This document shows, one piece after another, positions 34,465 through 48,342 of a stretch of DNA of 64,000 bases. Positions within the stretch are counted from its first letter, which is position 1. Every line of letters starts with the position of its first letter. Below the pieces are notes generated by a model. It did not search any database. It had not been told where the DNA came from and was given only the letters and a program-made list of their open reading frames with translations. The DNA comes from Pseudomonas putida NBRC 14164 (GTDB lineage Bacteria > Pseudomonadota > Gammaproteobacteria > Pseudomonadales > Pseudomonadaceae), in contig NC_021505.1 of NCBI RefSeq assembly GCF_000412675.1, positions 1,854,501 through 1,918,500 on the forward strand, written 5' to 3'. A program made the position numbers and the translations under genes.

Positions 34465-35997
34465 TTACCGGGCCGAAGCGAGTTGAGTGAAAGCGGAACC
34501 GAGCCACTGCTGCACACCACTCATGGTGGCGGCAGAGGTGTCGAGGAACGGCTGCGGGTATACGCCCAGCAGGATCAGCAGTACCGCCAGGCCCAGCACC
34601 ATGATCAGTTCGCGACCGTCCATGCCGGCCAGCACGGTATCGGCCTTGGCCGGGCCGAAGTAGGCGCGGTGGATCATGATCAGCGAGTAGACCGAACCGA
34701 ATACCAGGCCGGTGGTGGCGATCACGGTGATCCATGGTACGTGCGCGAAGCTGCCGATCAGGATCAGGAACTCGCCGACGAAGTTGCCGGTACCCGGCAG
34801 CCCCAGGGATGCTGCGGCGAAGAACAGGCTGATCGCCGGCAGGTAGGCGATGCGGTGCCACAGGCCGCCCATCTGACGCATGTCACGGGTGTGCAGGCGC
34901 TCGTACAGCTGGCCGGACAGGATGAACAGTGCCGCAGCCGACAGGCCGTGGGCCAGCATCTGGATCACCGCGCCCTGCAGGGCCTGCTGGCTGCCGGAGT
35001 AGATACCGATCAGCACGAAGCCCATGTGCGAGACGCTGGAGAAGGCGATCAGGCGCTTGATGTCGGTTTGCGCAAAGGCCAGGAAGGCACCGTAGAAGAT
35101 ACCGATCAGGCCCAGGGTCATGGCGATGGGCGCGAACTCGGCCGAGGCGTTCGGGAACAGCGGCAAGGCGAAGCGCAGCAGGCCGTAGGCCGCGGTCTTC
35201 AACAAGATACCGGCCAGGTCGACGGAGCCTGCGGTCGGTGCCTGGGCGTGCGCATCAGGCAGCCAGGAGTGGAACGGTACCACCGGCAGCTTCACCGCAA
35301 AGGCGATGAAGAAGCCCAGCATCAGCACGTACTCGACACCGGCTGGCAGCTCGGCCTTGAGCAGGTCGCTGTAGTTGAAGGTGAGCACGCCGGTGGTGTT
35401 GTAGTTGACCAGCACCAGGCCAAGGATCGCCACCAGCATGATCAGGCCGCTGGCCTGGGTGAAGATGAAGAACTTGGTCGCCGCGTAGATCCGGGTCTTC
35501 TTGCCGTCTGCCGAGCTGTGACCCCAGAGCGCGATAAGGAAGTACATCGGCACCAGCATCATTTCCCAGAAGAAGAAGAACAGGAACAGGTCCAGGGCCA
35601 GGAACACACCGACCACGCCGCCGAGGATCCACATCAGGTTGAGGTGGAAGAAGCCGACGTGGCGCTGGATCTCTTTCCAGGAGCACAGTACCGACAGCAC
35701 ACCGAGCAGGCCGGTGAGCAGGATCATCAGCAGCGACAGGCCGTCGAGGGCCAGGTGGATGCTGATGCCGAACCGCTGGATCCACTGGAGTTTGTATTCC
35801 AGGGCCCAGGCAGGCTCGGCGCCCGGAGCGGGGGCGAGGGTGTAGTCGCCGGTCGCCCACAGCCACAGGCCGATGCCGAGCAGCAGGGACATGGTCAGCA
35901 GCGCGATCCAGCGCGGCAAGGTGGCGCCGAAGCGCTCACCCAGCCAGCACAGGAAGCCGCCGATGAAGGGGATCAGGATCAGCCAAGGCAAAATCAT
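34465..35997 (-). CDS. nuoM: NADH-quinone oxidoreductase subunit M
   Basis: This antiporter-like membrane subunit of 510 residues has about 14 helices and the family proton-channel signature [16 protein letters not shown] near residue 235. It begins [15 protein letters not shown]. The stop is 7 bases before the nuoN start. It translocates protons when the peripheral arm passes electrons to quinone. Confidence 0.97.
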   Translation of the reverse strand: MILPWLILIPFIGGFLCWLGERFGATLPRWIALLTMSLLLGIGLWLWATGDYTLAPAPGAEPAWALEYKLQWIQRFGISIHLALDGLSLLMILLTGLLGVLSVLCSWKEIQRHVGFFHLNLMWILGGVVGVFLALDLFLFFFFWEMMLVPMYFLIALWGHSSADGKKTRIYAATKFFIFTQASGLIMLVAILGLVLVNYNTTGVLTFNYSDLLKAELPAGVEYVLMLGFFIAFAVKLPVVPFHSWLPDAHAQAPTAGSVDLAGILLKTAAYGLLRFALPLFPNASAEFAPIAMTLGLIGIFYGAFLAFAQTDIKRLIAFSSVSHMGFVLIGIYSGSQQALQGAVIQMLAHGLSAAALFILSGQLYERLHTRDMRQMGGLWHRIAYLPAISLFFAAASLGLPGTGNFVGEFLILIGSFAHVPWITVIATTGLVFGSVYSLIMIHRAYFGPAKADTVLAGMDGRELIMVLGLAVLLILLGVYPQPFLDTSAATMSGVQQWLGSAFTQLASAR

Positions 35998-36037
35998 GAC
36001 GGGTTGGTTTCCTTTGGCAAAGTCGCAAGATTCATTG

Positions 36038-37891
36038 TCATACCGCAGCCACTAGCACGGCACCGAGCACCAGCACGGCACCCACGGCGATAGAGGCGGT
36101 GTACCAGCGCAGTTGGCCAGTCTCGGTCTTGCTCATGGCGACATGACCGCCACGCGCCATCCGCGGAATCAGGCCGATACTGCGGTCTACCGGGTCCTTG
36201 CGCAGGATGTGGCAGATCAGCAGGTACGGTTTGACGAAAAGCTTGTCGTAGATCCAGTCGAAGCCCCACGCGGCGAACCACCAGGCCGACAGGGCGCGAC
36301 CGATGCCGCTGTTGGCGACGGCGCTGACGAAGCTGCGCTTGCCCAGGAACAGCAGGGCCGACAGCAGGATACCGGCGATGGCGATGGCACCCGAGGTGAT
36401 CTCCAGCGCGTGCTTGGCTTCGCCACCGGCGTGGCCGGCGCTTTCAGGCAGCACGCCTGCCAGCGGCGGGGTGATCCAGGCACCCACGAAGGTCGACAAC
36501 ACGATCAGCACGCCCAGCGGCAGCCAGTGGCTGATGCCGTGGCCCGCGTGCGCTTCGGTCTTGGCTTCGCCGTGGAAGGCGATGAAGATCAGGCGGAAGG
36601 TGTACAGCGAGGTCATGAACGCACCGACCAGGCCGGCGTACAGCAGGCCGGTGTTGCCGCTGGCGAAGGCTTCCCAGAGGATCTCGTCCTTGGAGTAGAA
36701 ACCCACGGTCACGATCGGCAGGGCGGCCAGGGCAGCACCACCGACCACGAAGCTGGCGTAGGCCAGTGGCAGTTTCTTCCACAGGCCGCCCATCTTGAAG
36801 ATGTTCTGCTCGTGGTGGCAGGCAACGATCACTGCACCGGAGGCAAGGAACAGCAGGGCCTTGAAGAAGGCGTGGGTCATCAGGTGGAAGATCGCCGCAT
36901 CCCAGGCGCCAACGCCCAAGGCCAGGAACATGTAGCCGATCTGGCTCATGGTCGAGTAGGCGAGGATACGCTTGATGTCGGTCTGTACCAGCGCGGCGAA
37001 GCCGGCCAGTACCAAGGTCACGCCACCGACCACACCTACAAGGTGCAGGATGTCCGGCGCCAGCAGGAACAGGCCGTTGGTACGGGCGATCAGGTACACG
37101 CCCGCGGTCACCATGGTTGCAGCGTGGATCAGTGCCGAAACCGGGGTCGGGCCAGCCATCGCGTCGGCCAGCCAGGTCTGCAGTGGCAGCTGGGCCGATT
37201 TACCGACCGCACCGCCCAGCAGCATCAGCGTTGCCAGCACCATCCAGGTGTCGCCAGCCTGGAATTTCTGCGGTGCCAGCACCAGCAGTTCCTGCACGTT
37301 CAGGGTACCCAGCTGGGCAAACAGGATGAACAGGCCGATGGCCAGGAACACGTCGCCGATACGGGTGACGATGAACGCCTTGAGTGCCGCGTTACCGTTG
37401 TTGCGGTTGCTGTAGTAGAAACCGATCAGCAGGTACGAGCACAGGCCTACACCTTCCCAGCCGAAGTAGATGAACAGCAGGTTATCGCCGAGGATCAGGA
37501 ACAGCATGCTGGCGATGAACAGGTTGGTGTACGAGAAGAAGCGCGAGTAGCCGGCTTCGCCACGCATGTACCAGGACGCGAACAGGTGGATCAGGAAGCC
37601 GACACCGGTAACCACGCCGAGCATGGTGACCGACAGGCCGTCGAGGTACAGGGTGAAGTTCGGCGCAAAGCCGTCCACCGACATCCACTGCCACAGCAGT
37701 TGGCTGTACGCGCCGCCTTCAGGTGGCGCGACATTGAACTGCCAGATGACATAGGCGGCGGTAGCAGCCGACAGGCCCACCGAGCCGACGCCGATCAGGG
37801 CGGACAGGTTCTCCGAGAACCGCCCGCGCGAGAACGACAGCAGCAGGAAGCCGACGAGGGGGAAGACGAAAGTCAGGAAGAGAAGGTTCAT
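36038..37891 (-). CDS. nuoL: NADH-quinone oxidoreductase subunit L
   Basis: NuoL is the distal and largest pumping subunit (617 residues), with antiporter helices, [20 protein letters not shown] near residue 230, and the long lateral helix that spans NuoM and NuoN in the C-terminal third. It overlaps nuoK by 4 bases. The start is [12 protein letters not shown]. Confidence 0.97.
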   Translation of the reverse strand: MNLLFLTFVFPLVGFLLLSFSRGRFSENLSALIGVGSVGLSAATAAYVIWQFNVAPPEGGAYSQLLWQWMSVDGFAPNFTLYLDGLSVTMLGVVTGVGFLIHLFASWYMRGEAGYSRFFSYTNLFIASMLFLILGDNLLFIYFGWEGVGLCSYLLIGFYYSNRNNGNAALKAFIVTRIGDVFLAIGLFILFAQLGTLNVQELLVLAPQKFQAGDTWMVLATLMLLGGAVGKSAQLPLQTWLADAMAGPTPVSALIHAATMVTAGVYLIARTNGLFLLAPDILHLVGVVGGVTLVLAGFAALVQTDIKRILAYSTMSQIGYMFLALGVGAWDAAIFHLMTHAFFKALLFLASGAVIVACHHEQNIFKMGGLWKKLPLAYASFVVGGAALAALPIVTVGFYSKDEILWEAFASGNTGLLYAGLVGAFMTSLYTFRLIFIAFHGEAKTEAHAGHGISHWLPLGVLIVLSTFVGAWITPPLAGVLPESAGHAGGEAKHALEITSGAIAIAGILLSALLFLGKRSFVSAVANSGIGRALSAWWFAAWGFDWIYDKLFVKPYLLICHILRKDPVDRSIGLIPRMARGGHVAMSKTETGQLRWYTASIAVGAVLVLGAVLVAAV

Positions 37892-38196
37892 CCGCGCATC
37901 TCACTGGCAGCATCGATGTCGAGAGTGTGGAAGCGGCGATACAGCTGCAGCAGGATGGCCAGGCCAATGCTGGCCTCGGCGGCTGCCAGGCTGATCACCA
38001 GAATGAACATCACCTGGCCGTCGGGCTGGACCCAGCGGGCACCGGCGACGACGAACGCCAGGGCAGAGGCGTTCATCATGACTTCCAGGCTCATGAGTAC
38101 GAAGAGGATGTTGCGGCGGACCATCAGGCCAACCAGACCTAAGCAGAACAGGATACCGGCGACCGCCAGGCCATGCTCGAGAGGGATAGCACCCAT
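37888..38196 (-). CDS. nuoK: NADH-quinone oxidoreductase subunit K
   Basis: This 102-residue subunit has three membrane helices, with conserved membrane Glu residues in [10 protein letters not shown] and [11 protein letters not shown], which help couple quinone reduction to pumping. It overlaps nuoL by 4 bases and follows nuoJ by 3 bases. Confidence 0.96.
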   Translation of the reverse strand: MGAIPLEHGLAVAGILFCLGLVGLMVRRNILFVLMSLEVMMNASALAFVVAGARWVQPDGQVMFILVISLAAAEASIGLAILLQLYRRFHTLDIDAASEMRG

Positions 38197-38199
38197 GAT

Positions 38200-38700
38200 T
38201 TACTCCTTCGCCTCGTTGCGGCCCAGGTGGAAGGCGGTGACGGCTGCAGCCAGCAGCAGCATCGAGGCCAGTTCGACCACCAGCAGGTACGGCCCGAACA
38301 GGCTGATGCCCACTTCTTTAGGGCCCACGGTAGTGCCGCTGATGCCAGCGCCGCTCGGGGCGACGAACAGCACGTACAGCAGTTCCAGCAGCAACAGGGT
38401 GCCGAGGATCACCGGCCCTGCCCAGATGCCGGGCTTGAGCCAACCGCGCTCCTGCGCGACCGAAGCCGGCCCCAGGTTAAGCATCATCACCACGAACACG
38501 AACAGCACCATGATGGCGCCGGCGTAGGCGATCACTTCCAGGGCGCCGGCGAACGGCGCACCCAGGGAGAAGAAGATCATGGCCACGGAAATCAGCGAAA
38601 TGATCAGGTAAAGCAAGGCGTGCACGGGGTTTGTGCCGGTCACCACCCGAAGGGTGGAGACCACGGCAATCCCGGATGCGAAGTAGAAAGCGAATTCCAT
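38200..38700 (-). CDS. nuoJ: NADH-quinone oxidoreductase subunit J
   Basis: This 166-residue membrane subunit has five helices, including the conserved third helix [19 protein letters not shown], which undergoes the coupling rearrangement in complex I. It starts [10 protein letters not shown] and sits between nuoI and nuoK. Confidence 0.96.
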   Translation of the reverse strand: MEFAFYFASGIAVVSTLRVVTGTNPVHALLYLIISLISVAMIFFSLGAPFAGALEVIAYAGAIMVLFVFVVMMLNLGPASVAQERGWLKPGIWAGPVILGTLLLLELLYVLFVAPSGAGISGTTVGPKEVGISLFGPYLLVVELASMLLLAAAVTAFHLGRNEAKE

Positions 38701-38710
38701 CTTTCTGTCC

Positions 38711-39259
38711 TTATGGGAGCAAGCTCTTCACGTTGATCGGTTCGGCTTCGTTCTGTGCAGAGCCTTTCGGCTTGCCAGCGATTGCCATACCCGCAACACG
38801 GTAGAAGTTGTAGTCAGGGTTCTTGCCGGGGCCGGAGATCAGCAGATCTTCTTTCTCGTACACCAGGTCCTGACGCTTGAACTCGGCCATTTCGAAATCC
38901 GGAGTCAGCTGGATCGCGGTGGTCGGGCACGCTTCTTCACACAGGCCGCAGAAAATGCAACGCGAGAAGTTGATGCGGAAGAATTCCGGGTACCAGCGAC
39001 CATCCTCGGTCTCGGCCTTCTGCAGCGAGATGCAGCCAACCGGGCAGGCCACCGCGCAGAGGTTGCACGCTACGCAGCGCTCCTCTCCATCGGGGTCGCG
39101 GGTGAGGACGATGCGGCCGCGGTAGCGCGGCGGCAGGTACACGGGTTCTTCGGGGTACTGCAGGGTGTCGCGCTTGCGGAACCCGTGGGAGAACACCATT
39201 GCCAGGCTGCGCAGCTGAGTGCCGGTGCCCTTAACGATGTCGCCGATATACTTGAACAT
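38711..39259 (-). CDS. nuoI: NADH-quinone oxidoreductase subunit I
   Basis: NuoI carries the two 4Fe-4S clusters (N6a, N6b) that link the peripheral arm to NuoB. The 182-residue protein has two ferredoxin motifs, [15 protein letters not shown] and [15 protein letters not shown]. It starts [11 protein letters not shown] and lies 11 bases downstream of nuoH. Confidence 0.97.
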   Translation of the reverse strand: MFKYIGDIVKGTGTQLRSLAMVFSHGFRKRDTLQYPEEPVYLPPRYRGRIVLTRDPDGEERCVACNLCAVACPVGCISLQKAETEDGRWYPEFFRINFSRCIFCGLCEEACPTTAIQLTPDFEMAEFKRQDLVYEKEDLLISGPGKNPDYNFYRVAGMAIAGKPKGSAQNEAEPINVKSLLP

Positions 39260-39270
39260 GGGTCAAATCC

Positions 39271-40278
39271 TCACTGGGCCGCGACGGCTGGCGTGTTGTA
39301 GAGCACGATCGCAGCGGTCACCAGCAAATTGATCAGGGTCAGCGGCAGGCAGAACTTCCAGCTGAAGTCCATCACCTGGTCATAGCGCGGGCGCGGGATC
39401 GAGGCGCGCAGCAGGATGAACAGCATGATGAAGAACGCGGTCTTCAGGGCGAACCACAGGAACGGCACTTGCGGCAGGATGCCGAACGGGCCGTGCCAGC
39501 CACCGAAGAACAGGGTTACCAGCAGCGCCGAGATGAGGATGATGCCGATGTACTCACCGACGAAGAACATGCCCCATTTCATGCCGGCATACTCGATGTG
39601 GTAGCCGTCGGCCAGTTCCTGTTCTGCTTCCGGCTGGTCGAACGGGTGACGGTGAGTCACGGCGACGCCAGCGATGAAGAAGGTGCAGAAGCCGAAGAAC
39701 TGCGGAATGATGAACCACAGGTTCTGCGCCTGGTACTCGACGATGTCGCGCATGTTGAACGAGCCTACCTGCACCACCACGCCCATCAGCGCCAGGCCCA
39801 GGAACACTTCGTACGACACGGTCTGTGCCGAAGCACGCAAGCTGCCCAGCAGGGCGTACTTGTTGTTCGACGACCAGCCGGCGAACAGCACAGCGTAGAC
39901 CGACAGGCCGGCCATGGCGAAGAAGAACAGCAGGCCGATGTTCAGGTCGGCAACGCCCCAGCCCGGTGTGATCGGGATGATCGAGAAGCCGATCAGCAGG
40001 GCGCTCATGGCCACGACCGGCGCCAGGGTGAAGATCATCTTGTCGACGAAGGGCGGGTTCCAGTCTTCCTTGAAGAACATCTTCAGCATGTCGGCAGCGA
40101 TCTGGAACATGCCGAACGGGCCAACGCGGTTCGGGCCGTAGCGGTCCTGCCACCAGCCCAGCAAGCGGCGCTCGACGAAGCTGAGCAGGGCGCCGCAGAC
40201 CACCACGGCCAGCAGCACCACGATAGCCTTGACGACCTGGATGATCACGTCGATCACTTCGGGGGTGAACCAGCTCAT
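39271..40278 (-). CDS. nuoH: NADH-quinone oxidoreductase subunit H
   Basis: This 335-residue membrane subunit forms much of the quinone chamber. It has eight or so helices and the conserved [11 protein letters not shown] loop, [11 protein letters not shown], and [15 protein letters not shown]. It overlaps nuoG by 4 bases at its 5' end and precedes nuoI. Confidence 0.97.
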   Translation of the reverse strand: MSWFTPEVIDVIIQVVKAIVVLLAVVVCGALLSFVERRLLGWWQDRYGPNRVGPFGMFQIAADMLKMFFKEDWNPPFVDKMIFTLAPVVAMSALLIGFSIIPITPGWGVADLNIGLLFFFAMAGLSVYAVLFAGWSSNNKYALLGSLRASAQTVSYEVFLGLALMGVVVQVGSFNMRDIVEYQAQNLWFIIPQFFGFCTFFIAGVAVTHRHPFDQPEAEQELADGYHIEYAGMKWGMFFVGEYIGIILISALLVTLFFGGWHGPFGILPQVPFLWFALKTAFFIMLFILLRASIPRPRYDQVMDFSWKFCLPLTLINLLVTAAIVLYNTPAVAAQ

Positions 40279-42989
40279 TGTGCTGCCTCCTGCAGACCTT
40301 CGACGGATGCACCGAAGATGGCAGGCGGGATGCCGGCCAGGCCTTTCGGCAACGCGACCAGGCCAGCGCCCAGTTCTTCATTGATGCGCAGCGGCAGGCG
40401 CAGGGCCACACCGGCAACGTTCAGGCTCAGCAGAGCACCGTCGTTGACACCCAGACGGTCGGCTTCGGACTTGGCCAGGGCCACGTAGGCAGCCGGGATG
40501 CGCTGTTGCACCGGGGCGGCGCGCGACGAGCTTTCCTCGCTGCCGAACAGGTGGAAGAACGGCACGGCAGTCCAGGTGCCACGGGCCGGGTTGAAGGCAC
40601 CCGGAATGACGCTGAACCAGCTCAGGCGGTCGCCTTGCGGCTCGATCAGGCGTACGCCAGGGTCACCGGCACGCAGGTGGCCACCGACCTCGTCCTGGAA
40701 CTTGTTCCAGGCTTGCGGCGAGTTCCAGCCCGGCGACCAGGCGAACGGCACCTGCTGGCGCGGTTCGGCGGAGCCCGAGTAACCTTCCATGGAGAAGGCG
40801 AACGCGGTGTCCTTGTCTTGCGGGGTGCGCGGCTCGTGCACGCTGATGTTGGCGCGCATGGCAGTACGGCCGGAGTAACGCAGCGGTTCACGGGCCAGCT
40901 TCATGCCCTTGATGCGGAACGCGGCGCTTGGCGCGGCGTTGACGATGCCGGCCAGTTGCGGGGCGGCTTCGGCACAGGCGCTGGTAACGTGGTCCAGCTG
41001 GGTCCAGTCGACCGGCTTGTTCAGCAGGGTGGCACGCAGGGCGTGCATCCAGCGCCAGCCTTCGTGAATCTGGATGCTGCTGTCCAGGTATTGCGGGTCG
41101 AACACCTGGAAGAAGCGCTGGGCACGGCCTTCCTGGCTGACCAGGGTACCGTCGCCCTCGGCGAACGAGGCCGCTGGCAGTACCAGGTGGGCACGGTCGA
41201 CAGTGGCGGTCTTGGAGTGGTCGGCAACGATCACCACCTTGGCTGCAGCCAGGGCAGCGTCGACCTTGGCGGCCGGTACGCGGGCGTACAGGTCGTTTTC
41301 CAGTACGACGATGGCGTCGGCTTTGCCGCTGATGACCGCGTCCAGCGCGGCATCGATGGACTCGCCACCGAGCATGGCCAGGCCGATGCTGTTGGCCTCA
41401 GGCACCACCAGGCTCAGCGAGCCGTTTTTCTCGCGCAGCTTCAGGGCTTTGGCGATGTTGGCGGCGGCTTCGATCAACGCCGGGTCGGCCAGCGAGGTGC
41501 CGGCTACAACCAGTGGGCGCTTGGCGGCGACCAGGGCATCGGCGATGCGTTGGGCCAGGGCCTTGGCTTCGTCGTCCAGGCCGGCGACTGCCGGTGCACT
41601 CGGGTCGATGGCGTGGGCCACGGCGAAACCGATGCGGGCCAGGTCGGCCGGGGCGGCGTGCACGCATTCTTCGGCGACGTCGTCCAGCTTGGTTTCAGCC
41701 AGGGAGGCGATGAACAGCGGGTACAGCGCGTGCTGGCCGATGTTCTTCACCGCGGCGTCGAGCCACGGCTGCACTTTCATCGCTTCGGCCATGGCCTCGG
41801 CCTTGCCTTTGGTGGCCTGGCGTACAGCCAGGGCGACGCGGGCAGCGGTCTGGGTCAGGTCTTCACCGAGCACGAACACGGCGTCGTGGTCTTCGATGTC
41901 GCGCAGGGTAGGCACCGGCAGCGGGCTGTTGTTCAGCACGTTCAGGGCCAGGCGCACGCGGGCCAGTTCGCCAGCTTCCATGCCCGAGTAGAAGTACTCG
42001 GCACCGACCAGCTCACGCAGGCCGTAGTTGCTTTCGAGACTGGCGCGTGGCGAGCCGATACCGACGATGGTACGGCCGCGCAGCAGGTCGGCGGCCTTGT
42101 CCAGGGCGGCGTCCAGGCCCAGCTTGGTGCCGTCGGCCAGGTGTGGCTGGCGTGGGCGGTCCTTGCGGTTGACGTAGCCGTAGCCGAAGCGGCCGCGGTC
42201 GCACAGGAAGTACTGGTTGACCGAGCCGTTGAAGCGGTTTTCGATACGACGCAGTTCGCCGTAGCGCTCGCCGGGGCTGATGTTGCAACCGCTGGAGCAG
42301 CCGTGGCAGATGCTAGGGGCGAACTGCATGTCCCACTTGCGGTTGTAACGCTCGGAGTGGGTCTTGTCGGTGAAAACACCGGTCGGGCAGACCTCGGTCA
42401 GGTTGCCGGAGAACTCGCTCTCCAGCACGCCGTCTTCGACGCGGCCAAAGTACACGTTGTCGTGGGCGCCGTAGACGCCCAGGTCGGTACCACCGGCGTA
42501 ATCCTTGTAGTAGCGCACGCAGCGGTAGCAGGCAATGCAGCGGTTCATCTCATGGGCGATGAACGGGCCGAGGTCCTGGTTCTGGTGGGTACGCTTGGTG
42601 AAACGGTAGCGGCGCTCGTTGTGGCCGGTCATTACCGTCATGTCTTGCAGGTGGCAGTGACCGCCTTCCTCGCACACCGGGCAGTCGTGCGGGTGGTTGG
42701 TCATCAGCCATTCGACGACGCTGGCGCGAAACGCCTTGGACTCGTCATCTTCGATGGAAATCCAGGTGCCGTCGGAGGCAGGGGTCATGCAGGACATGAC
42801 GATACGACCACGGGTGTCGTTCTCGTCGGTGTACTGCTTGACCGCGCACTGCCGGCAGGCGCCAACGCTACCAAGCGCCGGGTGCCAGCAGAAATAAGGG
42901 ATGTCGAGGCCTAGCGACAGACACGCCTGTAACAGGTTGTCTGCACCGTTGACTTCGAGCGCTTTGCCGTCTACGTGGATAGTGGCCAT
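40275..42989 (-). CDS. nuoG: NADH-quinone oxidoreductase subunit G
   Basis: NuoG is the large iron-sulfur subunit (904 residues) of the peripheral arm. The N-terminal 2Fe-2S ligands are C34, C45, C48 and C67. The His/Cys cluster is H99, C103, C106 and C112. A CIACYRC motif and a C-x2-C-x3-C motif (CHGCSSGC, the extra N7 cluster) follow, then a molybdopterin-oxidoreductase-like region. The 3' end overlaps nuoH by 4 bases. A 133-base gap separates it from nuoF. Confidence 0.97.
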   Translation of the reverse strand: MATIHVDGKALEVNGADNLLQACLSLGLDIPYFCWHPALGSVGACRQCAVKQYTDENDTRGRIVMSCMTPASDGTWISIEDDESKAFRASVVEWLMTNHPHDCPVCEEGGHCHLQDMTVMTGHNERRYRFTKRTHQNQDLGPFIAHEMNRCIACYRCVRYYKDYAGGTDLGVYGAHDNVYFGRVEDGVLESEFSGNLTEVCPTGVFTDKTHSERYNRKWDMQFAPSICHGCSSGCNISPGERYGELRRIENRFNGSVNQYFLCDRGRFGYGYVNRKDRPRQPHLADGTKLGLDAALDKAADLLRGRTIVGIGSPRASLESNYGLRELVGAEYFYSGMEAGELARVRLALNVLNNSPLPVPTLRDIEDHDAVFVLGEDLTQTAARVALAVRQATKGKAEAMAEAMKVQPWLDAAVKNIGQHALYPLFIASLAETKLDDVAEECVHAAPADLARIGFAVAHAIDPSAPAVAGLDDEAKALAQRIADALVAAKRPLVVAGTSLADPALIEAAANIAKALKLREKNGSLSLVVPEANSIGLAMLGGESIDAALDAVISGKADAIVVLENDLYARVPAAKVDAALAAAKVVIVADHSKTATVDRAHLVLPAASFAEGDGTLVSQEGRAQRFFQVFDPQYLDSSIQIHEGWRWMHALRATLLNKPVDWTQLDHVTSACAEAAPQLAGIVNAAPSAAFRIKGMKLAREPLRYSGRTAMRANISVHEPRTPQDKDTAFAFSMEGYSGSAEPRQQVPFAWSPGWNSPQAWNKFQDEVGGHLRAGDPGVRLIEPQGDRLSWFSVIPGAFNPARGTWTAVPFFHLFGSEESSSRAAPVQQRIPAAYVALAKSEADRLGVNDGALLSLNVAGVALRLPLRINEELGAGLVALPKGLAGIPPAIFGASVEGLQEAAQ

Positions 42990-43122
42990 TGTTCAAAGTT
43001 CTTCGTTGGCCCGCGTGAGCGGGCGTGGCTAATGGAAATCGGTGAGCTTGCGACACGCCGCGAATGAATCGGGCCTGCCGGCAAGCTGGCGAGTGGCACG
43101 GACCACCCGCCTAATCATCTTG
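42990..43122 (-). other. Unusually long gap within the nuo operon with a hairpin
   Basis: This is the longest gap in the otherwise tight operon. It holds the stem GCCCGC (43009-43014) / GCGGGC (43019-43024) with a GTGA loop and no convincing ORF. Possible roles are transcript processing or attenuation between nuoF and nuoG. No -10/-35 pair was convincing. Confidence 0.4.
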
Positions 43123-44502
43123 TTATGCGCCGACCACGATCGGCCCGGCCTGGATTGGCTTGGCCAGGTCTGGGCGCAGGGTGTCACCCGCGGATGCTGG
43201 AGCGACACCGGCCTCGAACTCGGACCGGAAGTATTTGATGGCACTGCCCAGTGGCTCGACGGCACCCGGTGCGTGAGCACAGAAGGTACGGCCTGGGCCG
43301 AGGAAGTTGACCAGGCCCAGCAGCGTCTCGATGTCTTCGGCACGGCCTTGCCCGTTTTCCAGTGCACGCAGCATCTTCACGCTCCACGGCAGGCCGTCAC
43401 GGCATGGCGTGCACCAGCCGCACGACTCGCGGGCGAAGAACTCTTCCATGTTGCGCAGCAGCGAGACCATGTTGACGCTGTCGTCCACCGCCATGGCCAG
43501 GCCTGTGCCCATACGGGTGCCGACCTTGGCGATACCACCGGCGTACATCTGCGCGTCGAGGTGCTCGGGCAGCAGGAAGCCGGTACCGGCGCCGCCTGGC
43601 TGCCAGCACTTGAGCTTGAAGCCGTCGCGCATGCCACCGGCGTAGTCTTCGAACAGCTCGCGGGCGGTGACGCCGAACGGCAGCTCCCACAGGCCCGGGT
43701 TCTTCACCTTGCCAGAGAAGCCCATCAGCTTGGTGCCGTGGTCTTCGCTGCCTTCGCGGGCCAGCGACTTGTACCAGTCGTTGCCGTTGGCGACGATGGC
43801 CGGCACGTTGCACAGGGTTTCGACGTTGTTCACGCAAGTCGGCTTGCCCCACACGCCGACGGCTGCAGGGAAGGGCGGCTTGGAGCGCGGGTTGGCGCGA
43901 CGGCCTTCCAGCGAGTTGATCAGTGCGGTTTCTTCACCGCAGATGTAGCGGCCGGCACCGGTGTGCACGAACAGCTCGAAATCGAAACCGGAGCCCAGGA
44001 TGTTCTTGCCCAGCAGCCCGGCGGCCTTGGCTTCATCGATGGCGCGGTTGAGGTTTTTCGCTGCGGTGGTGTATTCGCCACGCAGGAAGATGTAGCCACG
44101 GTAGGCCTTCAGCGCGCGGGCGCTGATCAGCATGCCCTCGACCAGCAGATGGGGCTGTTGCTCCATCAGCATGCGGTCCTTCCAGGTGTTCGGCTCCATT
44201 TCGTCCGCGTTGCACAGCAGGTAGCGGATGTTCATGGATTCGTCTTTGGGCATCAGGCCCCACTTCACGCCAGTGGGGAAGCCTGCGCCACCGCGGCCCT
44301 TCAGGCCGGAGTCCTTCACTGTCTGCACGATGTCGTCCTGCGACATCTCGCCCAGTGCCTTGCGGGCAGCGGCGTAGCCATTCTTGGCCTGGTACTCGGC
44401 AAGCCACACAGGCTCGCCGTCGTCACGCAGGCGCCAGGTCAGCGGGTGGGTTTCGGCGGTGCGCGCAATGCGGTTGGCCGGGCCGAAGGAAGTAATGGTC
44501 AT
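43123..44502 (-). CDS. nuoF: NADH-quinone oxidoreductase subunit F
   Basis: NuoF binds NADH and FMN and carries 4Fe-4S cluster N3. The 459-residue protein, from ATG 44502, has the flavin loop [10 protein letters not shown] and the cluster motif [12 protein letters not shown] near the C-terminus. The ATG is fixed by the 4-base overlap with nuoE; an upstream in-frame start at 44607 lies inside nuoE. Confidence 0.97.
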   Translation of the reverse strand: MTITSFGPANRIARTAETHPLTWRLRDDGEPVWLAEYQAKNGYAAARKALGEMSQDDIVQTVKDSGLKGRGGAGFPTGVKWGLMPKDESMNIRYLLCNADEMEPNTWKDRMLMEQQPHLLVEGMLISARALKAYRGYIFLRGEYTTAAKNLNRAIDEAKAAGLLGKNILGSGFDFELFVHTGAGRYICGEETALINSLEGRRANPRSKPPFPAAVGVWGKPTCVNNVETLCNVPAIVANGNDWYKSLAREGSEDHGTKLMGFSGKVKNPGLWELPFGVTARELFEDYAGGMRDGFKLKCWQPGGAGTGFLLPEHLDAQMYAGGIAKVGTRMGTGLAMAVDDSVNMVSLLRNMEEFFARESCGWCTPCRDGLPWSVKMLRALENGQGRAEDIETLLGLVNFLGPGRTFCAHAPGAVEPLGSAIKYFRSEFEAGVAPASAGDTLRPDLAKPIQAGPIVVGA

Positions 44503-44996
44503 ACGTAACCCTCCAGCAGTTTGGTGACGCCAGCAGGCTGCACGTCGCCAAAGGTGTCGTCGTCGATCATCAGCGCGGGGGCCTTGTCGCAGTTGCCCAG
44601 GCAGCACACCGGCAGCAGGGTGAAGCGGCCGTCGGCGGTGGTCTGGCCGAGGCCGATACCCAGCTCGCTCTGGATCTGGCTGACGACCGATTCATGGCCG
44701 CCGATGTAGCAGACCATGCTGTCGCACACGCGGATGATGTGGCGGCCGACCGGCTGGCGGAAGATCTGGCTGTAGAAGGTGGCTACACCTTCGACGTCGC
44801 TGGCAGGGATGCCCAGCACTTCGCCGATCGCGTGAATGGCGCCGTCCGGCACCCAGCCACGTTCCTTCTGGACGATCTTCAAGGCTTCGATGGACGCCGC
44901 GCGCGGGTCCTCGTAGTGATGCATCTCGTGCTCGATGGCCGAGCGCTCTGTTTCGCTCAGGGCGAAACGGTCTGTCTGGATAAGCGTGCTGTTCAT
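44499..44996 (-). CDS. nuoE: NADH-quinone oxidoreductase subunit E
   Basis: This 165-residue thioredoxin-like subunit carries the 2Fe-2S cluster N1a, with ligands in [11 protein letters not shown] and [12 protein letters not shown]. It lies 2 bases after nuoCD and overlaps nuoF by 4 bases. It starts [13 protein letters not shown]. Confidence 0.97.
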   Translation of the reverse strand: MNSTLIQTDRFALSETERSAIEHEMHHYEDPRAASIEALKIVQKERGWVPDGAIHAIGEVLGIPASDVEGVATFYSQIFRQPVGRHIIRVCDSMVCYIGGHESVVSQIQSELGIGLGQTTADGRFTLLPVCCLGNCDKAPALMIDDDTFGDVQPAGVTKLLEGYV

Positions 44997-44998
44997 GC

Positions 44999-46798
<1,800 letters not shown>

Positions 46799-46859
46799 TC
46801 AACGTTAAGAATGAAGCCAGGCCGCCGGGTCCAGGGGGAGCGGGCGGCAGGTCGCTGGA

Positions 46860-47537
46860 TCAGACTTCGTCGGGGCTGCGCAGGTTGGTTACTGCAATGC
46901 GCTGCTCACGACGCAGGTCTTTCTGGGCTGGCATCTCGGCACGGTAAATACCTTGATCACCAACAACCCAGGAAAGCGGGCGTCGTTCTTGGCCGATCGA
47001 CTCCTGCAGCAGCATCAAGCCTTGCAGGAAAGCCTCAGGGCGTGGCGGGCAGCCAGGCACATAGACGTCCACGGGGAGGAACTTGTCGACCCCCTGAACG
47101 ACCGAGTAGATGTCGTACATGCCACCGGAGTTGGCGCACGAACCCATGGAGATGACCCATTTCGGCTCGAGCATCTGCTCATAGAGGCGCTGGATGATCG
47201 GCGCCATCTTGATGAAGCAGGTACCGGCGATGACCATGAAGTCGGCCTGACGCGGCGAGGCCCGGATGACTTCGGCGCCGAAGCGGGCGATGTCGTGGGG
47301 TGCCGTGAAGGCCGTGGTCATTTCCACGTAGCAGCAGGACAGGCCGAAGTTGTACGGCCAGAGGGAGTTCTTGCGACCCCAGTTGACCGCGCCACGCAGC
47401 ACATCTTCGAGTTTCCCCATGTAGATGTTCTTGTGGACCTGGTCCTCTAGCAGCTGATCGGTGACGGTTTCCCGTTCACCTACCGGGTACTGCTCGTTAG
47501 GCGCATCCGGATCGATTCTGGTGAGATTGTATTGCAT
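46860..47537 (-). CDS. nuoB: NADH-quinone oxidoreductase subunit B
   Basis: This 225-residue subunit carries the terminal 4Fe-4S cluster N2, with the tandem cysteines in [20 protein letters not shown] and VPGCPPRPE. The ATG at 47537 is preferred to an in-frame TTG 6 bases upstream; GAGG lies 8 bases before it. It follows nuoA by 10 bases. Confidence 0.97.
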   Translation of the reverse strand: MQYNLTRIDPDAPNEQYPVGERETVTDQLLEDQVHKNIYMGKLEDVLRGAVNWGRKNSLWPYNFGLSCCYVEMTTAFTAPHDIARFGAEVIRASPRQADFMVIAGTCFIKMAPIIQRLYEQMLEPKWVISMGSCANSGGMYDIYSVVQGVDKFLPVDVYVPGCPPRPEAFLQGLMLLQESIGQERRPLSWVVGDQGIYRAEMPAQKDLRREQRIAVTNLRSPDEV

Positions 47538-47547
47538 TGCCAAAGCC

Positions 47548-47961
47548 TCATTGTTTCAGCTTCGCTTGCCGCTTGCGGCGACCTTCGGGAGCCCAGTCAA
47601 GAGCACCGACGCGCCATAGGTAGACAAGACCTGCCAACAGAATTGCTATGAAAACGAGAGCTTCGACGAACCCGGTCCAGCCGCTTTCGCGGACGGACAC
47701 AGACCATGCAAAGAGAAAGAGGGCTTCGATATCGAAGATCACGAACAGCATCGCGACCAGATAGAATTTGGCGGACAGGCGCAGGCGGGCGCTGCCGACG
47801 GGCAGCATGCCGGATTCGAAGGGTTCGTTCTTGGCGCGACCCCAGGCCTTGCTACCGAGCAGGCTGGACAGGCCGAGCATGAAGGCGCACAGGCCGACGA
47901 CACCCAGGAGGAAGATGGCAAAGCCCCAGTTGTGGGCGATGAGTCCTGCCGAATCGGACAT
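47548..47961 (-). CDS. nuoA: NADH-quinone oxidoreductase subunit A
   Basis: This 137-residue membrane subunit has three helices and the conserved stretch [19 protein letters not shown] plus the acidic FDIEALFLF. It is the first gene of the 13-gene operon. A candidate promoter lies about 110-140 bases upstream, and a Fur-box-like palindrome about 275-290 bases upstream. Confidence 0.97.
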   Translation of the reverse strand: MSDSAGLIAHNWGFAIFLLGVVGLCAFMLGLSSLLGSKAWGRAKNEPFESGMLPVGSARLRLSAKFYLVAMLFVIFDIEALFLFAWSVSVRESGWTGFVEALVFIAILLAGLVYLWRVGALDWAPEGRRKRQAKLKQ

Positions 47962-48070
47962 GCTAGAGATCCTTATACAGAGACCCAGCTCTGCAGTCTG
48001 AAATAAGTAGAGCGGCGACGTGGTGTCGCAGGTGCAGTGACCAAATGTCGCAGCTGAATCAATCGCGCTG

Positions 48071-48099
48071 ATTTTATGGGTAAACCCGGTGCAAGTAAA
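48071..48099 (-). promoter_or_regulatory. Candidate sigma-70 promoter of the nuo operon
   Basis: On the minus strand TTTACT (48094-48099) and TAAAAT (48071-48076) are 17 bases apart, about 110 bases before the nuoA ATG. The surrounding 47962-48342 region (381 bases, AT-rich for this genome) holds no supported gene. Confidence 0.5.
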
Positions 48100-48234
48100 A
48101 TTTCTGTCGCAAATTTATTCGTAGGATTAAGAACAAAAGGCACTCGTAAATGGCTGAAAGCCTTGAAATTCGGGCATTGCGTGCGGTTTTGTTAATTATG
48201 TTTCTTGCGACTGGTAACGAATTACAAGTTGCGT

Positions 48235-48253
48235 AATGATAATTAGTATCATT
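48235..48253. promoter_or_regulatory. Fur-box-like palindrome
   Basis: AATGATAATTAGTATCATT is a 9-1-9 inverted repeat with one mismatched pair. It matches the 7-1-7 Fur consensus (TGATAAT-N-ATTATCA) at all but one arm position. It lies 136 bases upstream of the predicted nuo -35 element and 89 bases past the 3' end of the yhhN-like gene. Confidence 0.65.
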
Positions 48254-48342
48254 TGACCTGATGCTATGTAATTTGGCTGTTCTGCGCCTTGTAAAGTTCA
48301 TCCGGCGATTCCCTCTACTTGCAAATGCGAAAGACTCCTGTT

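Noticed and set aside
40278..42914. 878-codon plus-strand frame opposite nuoG
   Set aside because: Long only because of GC bias; nuoG ligands are intact on the other strand.
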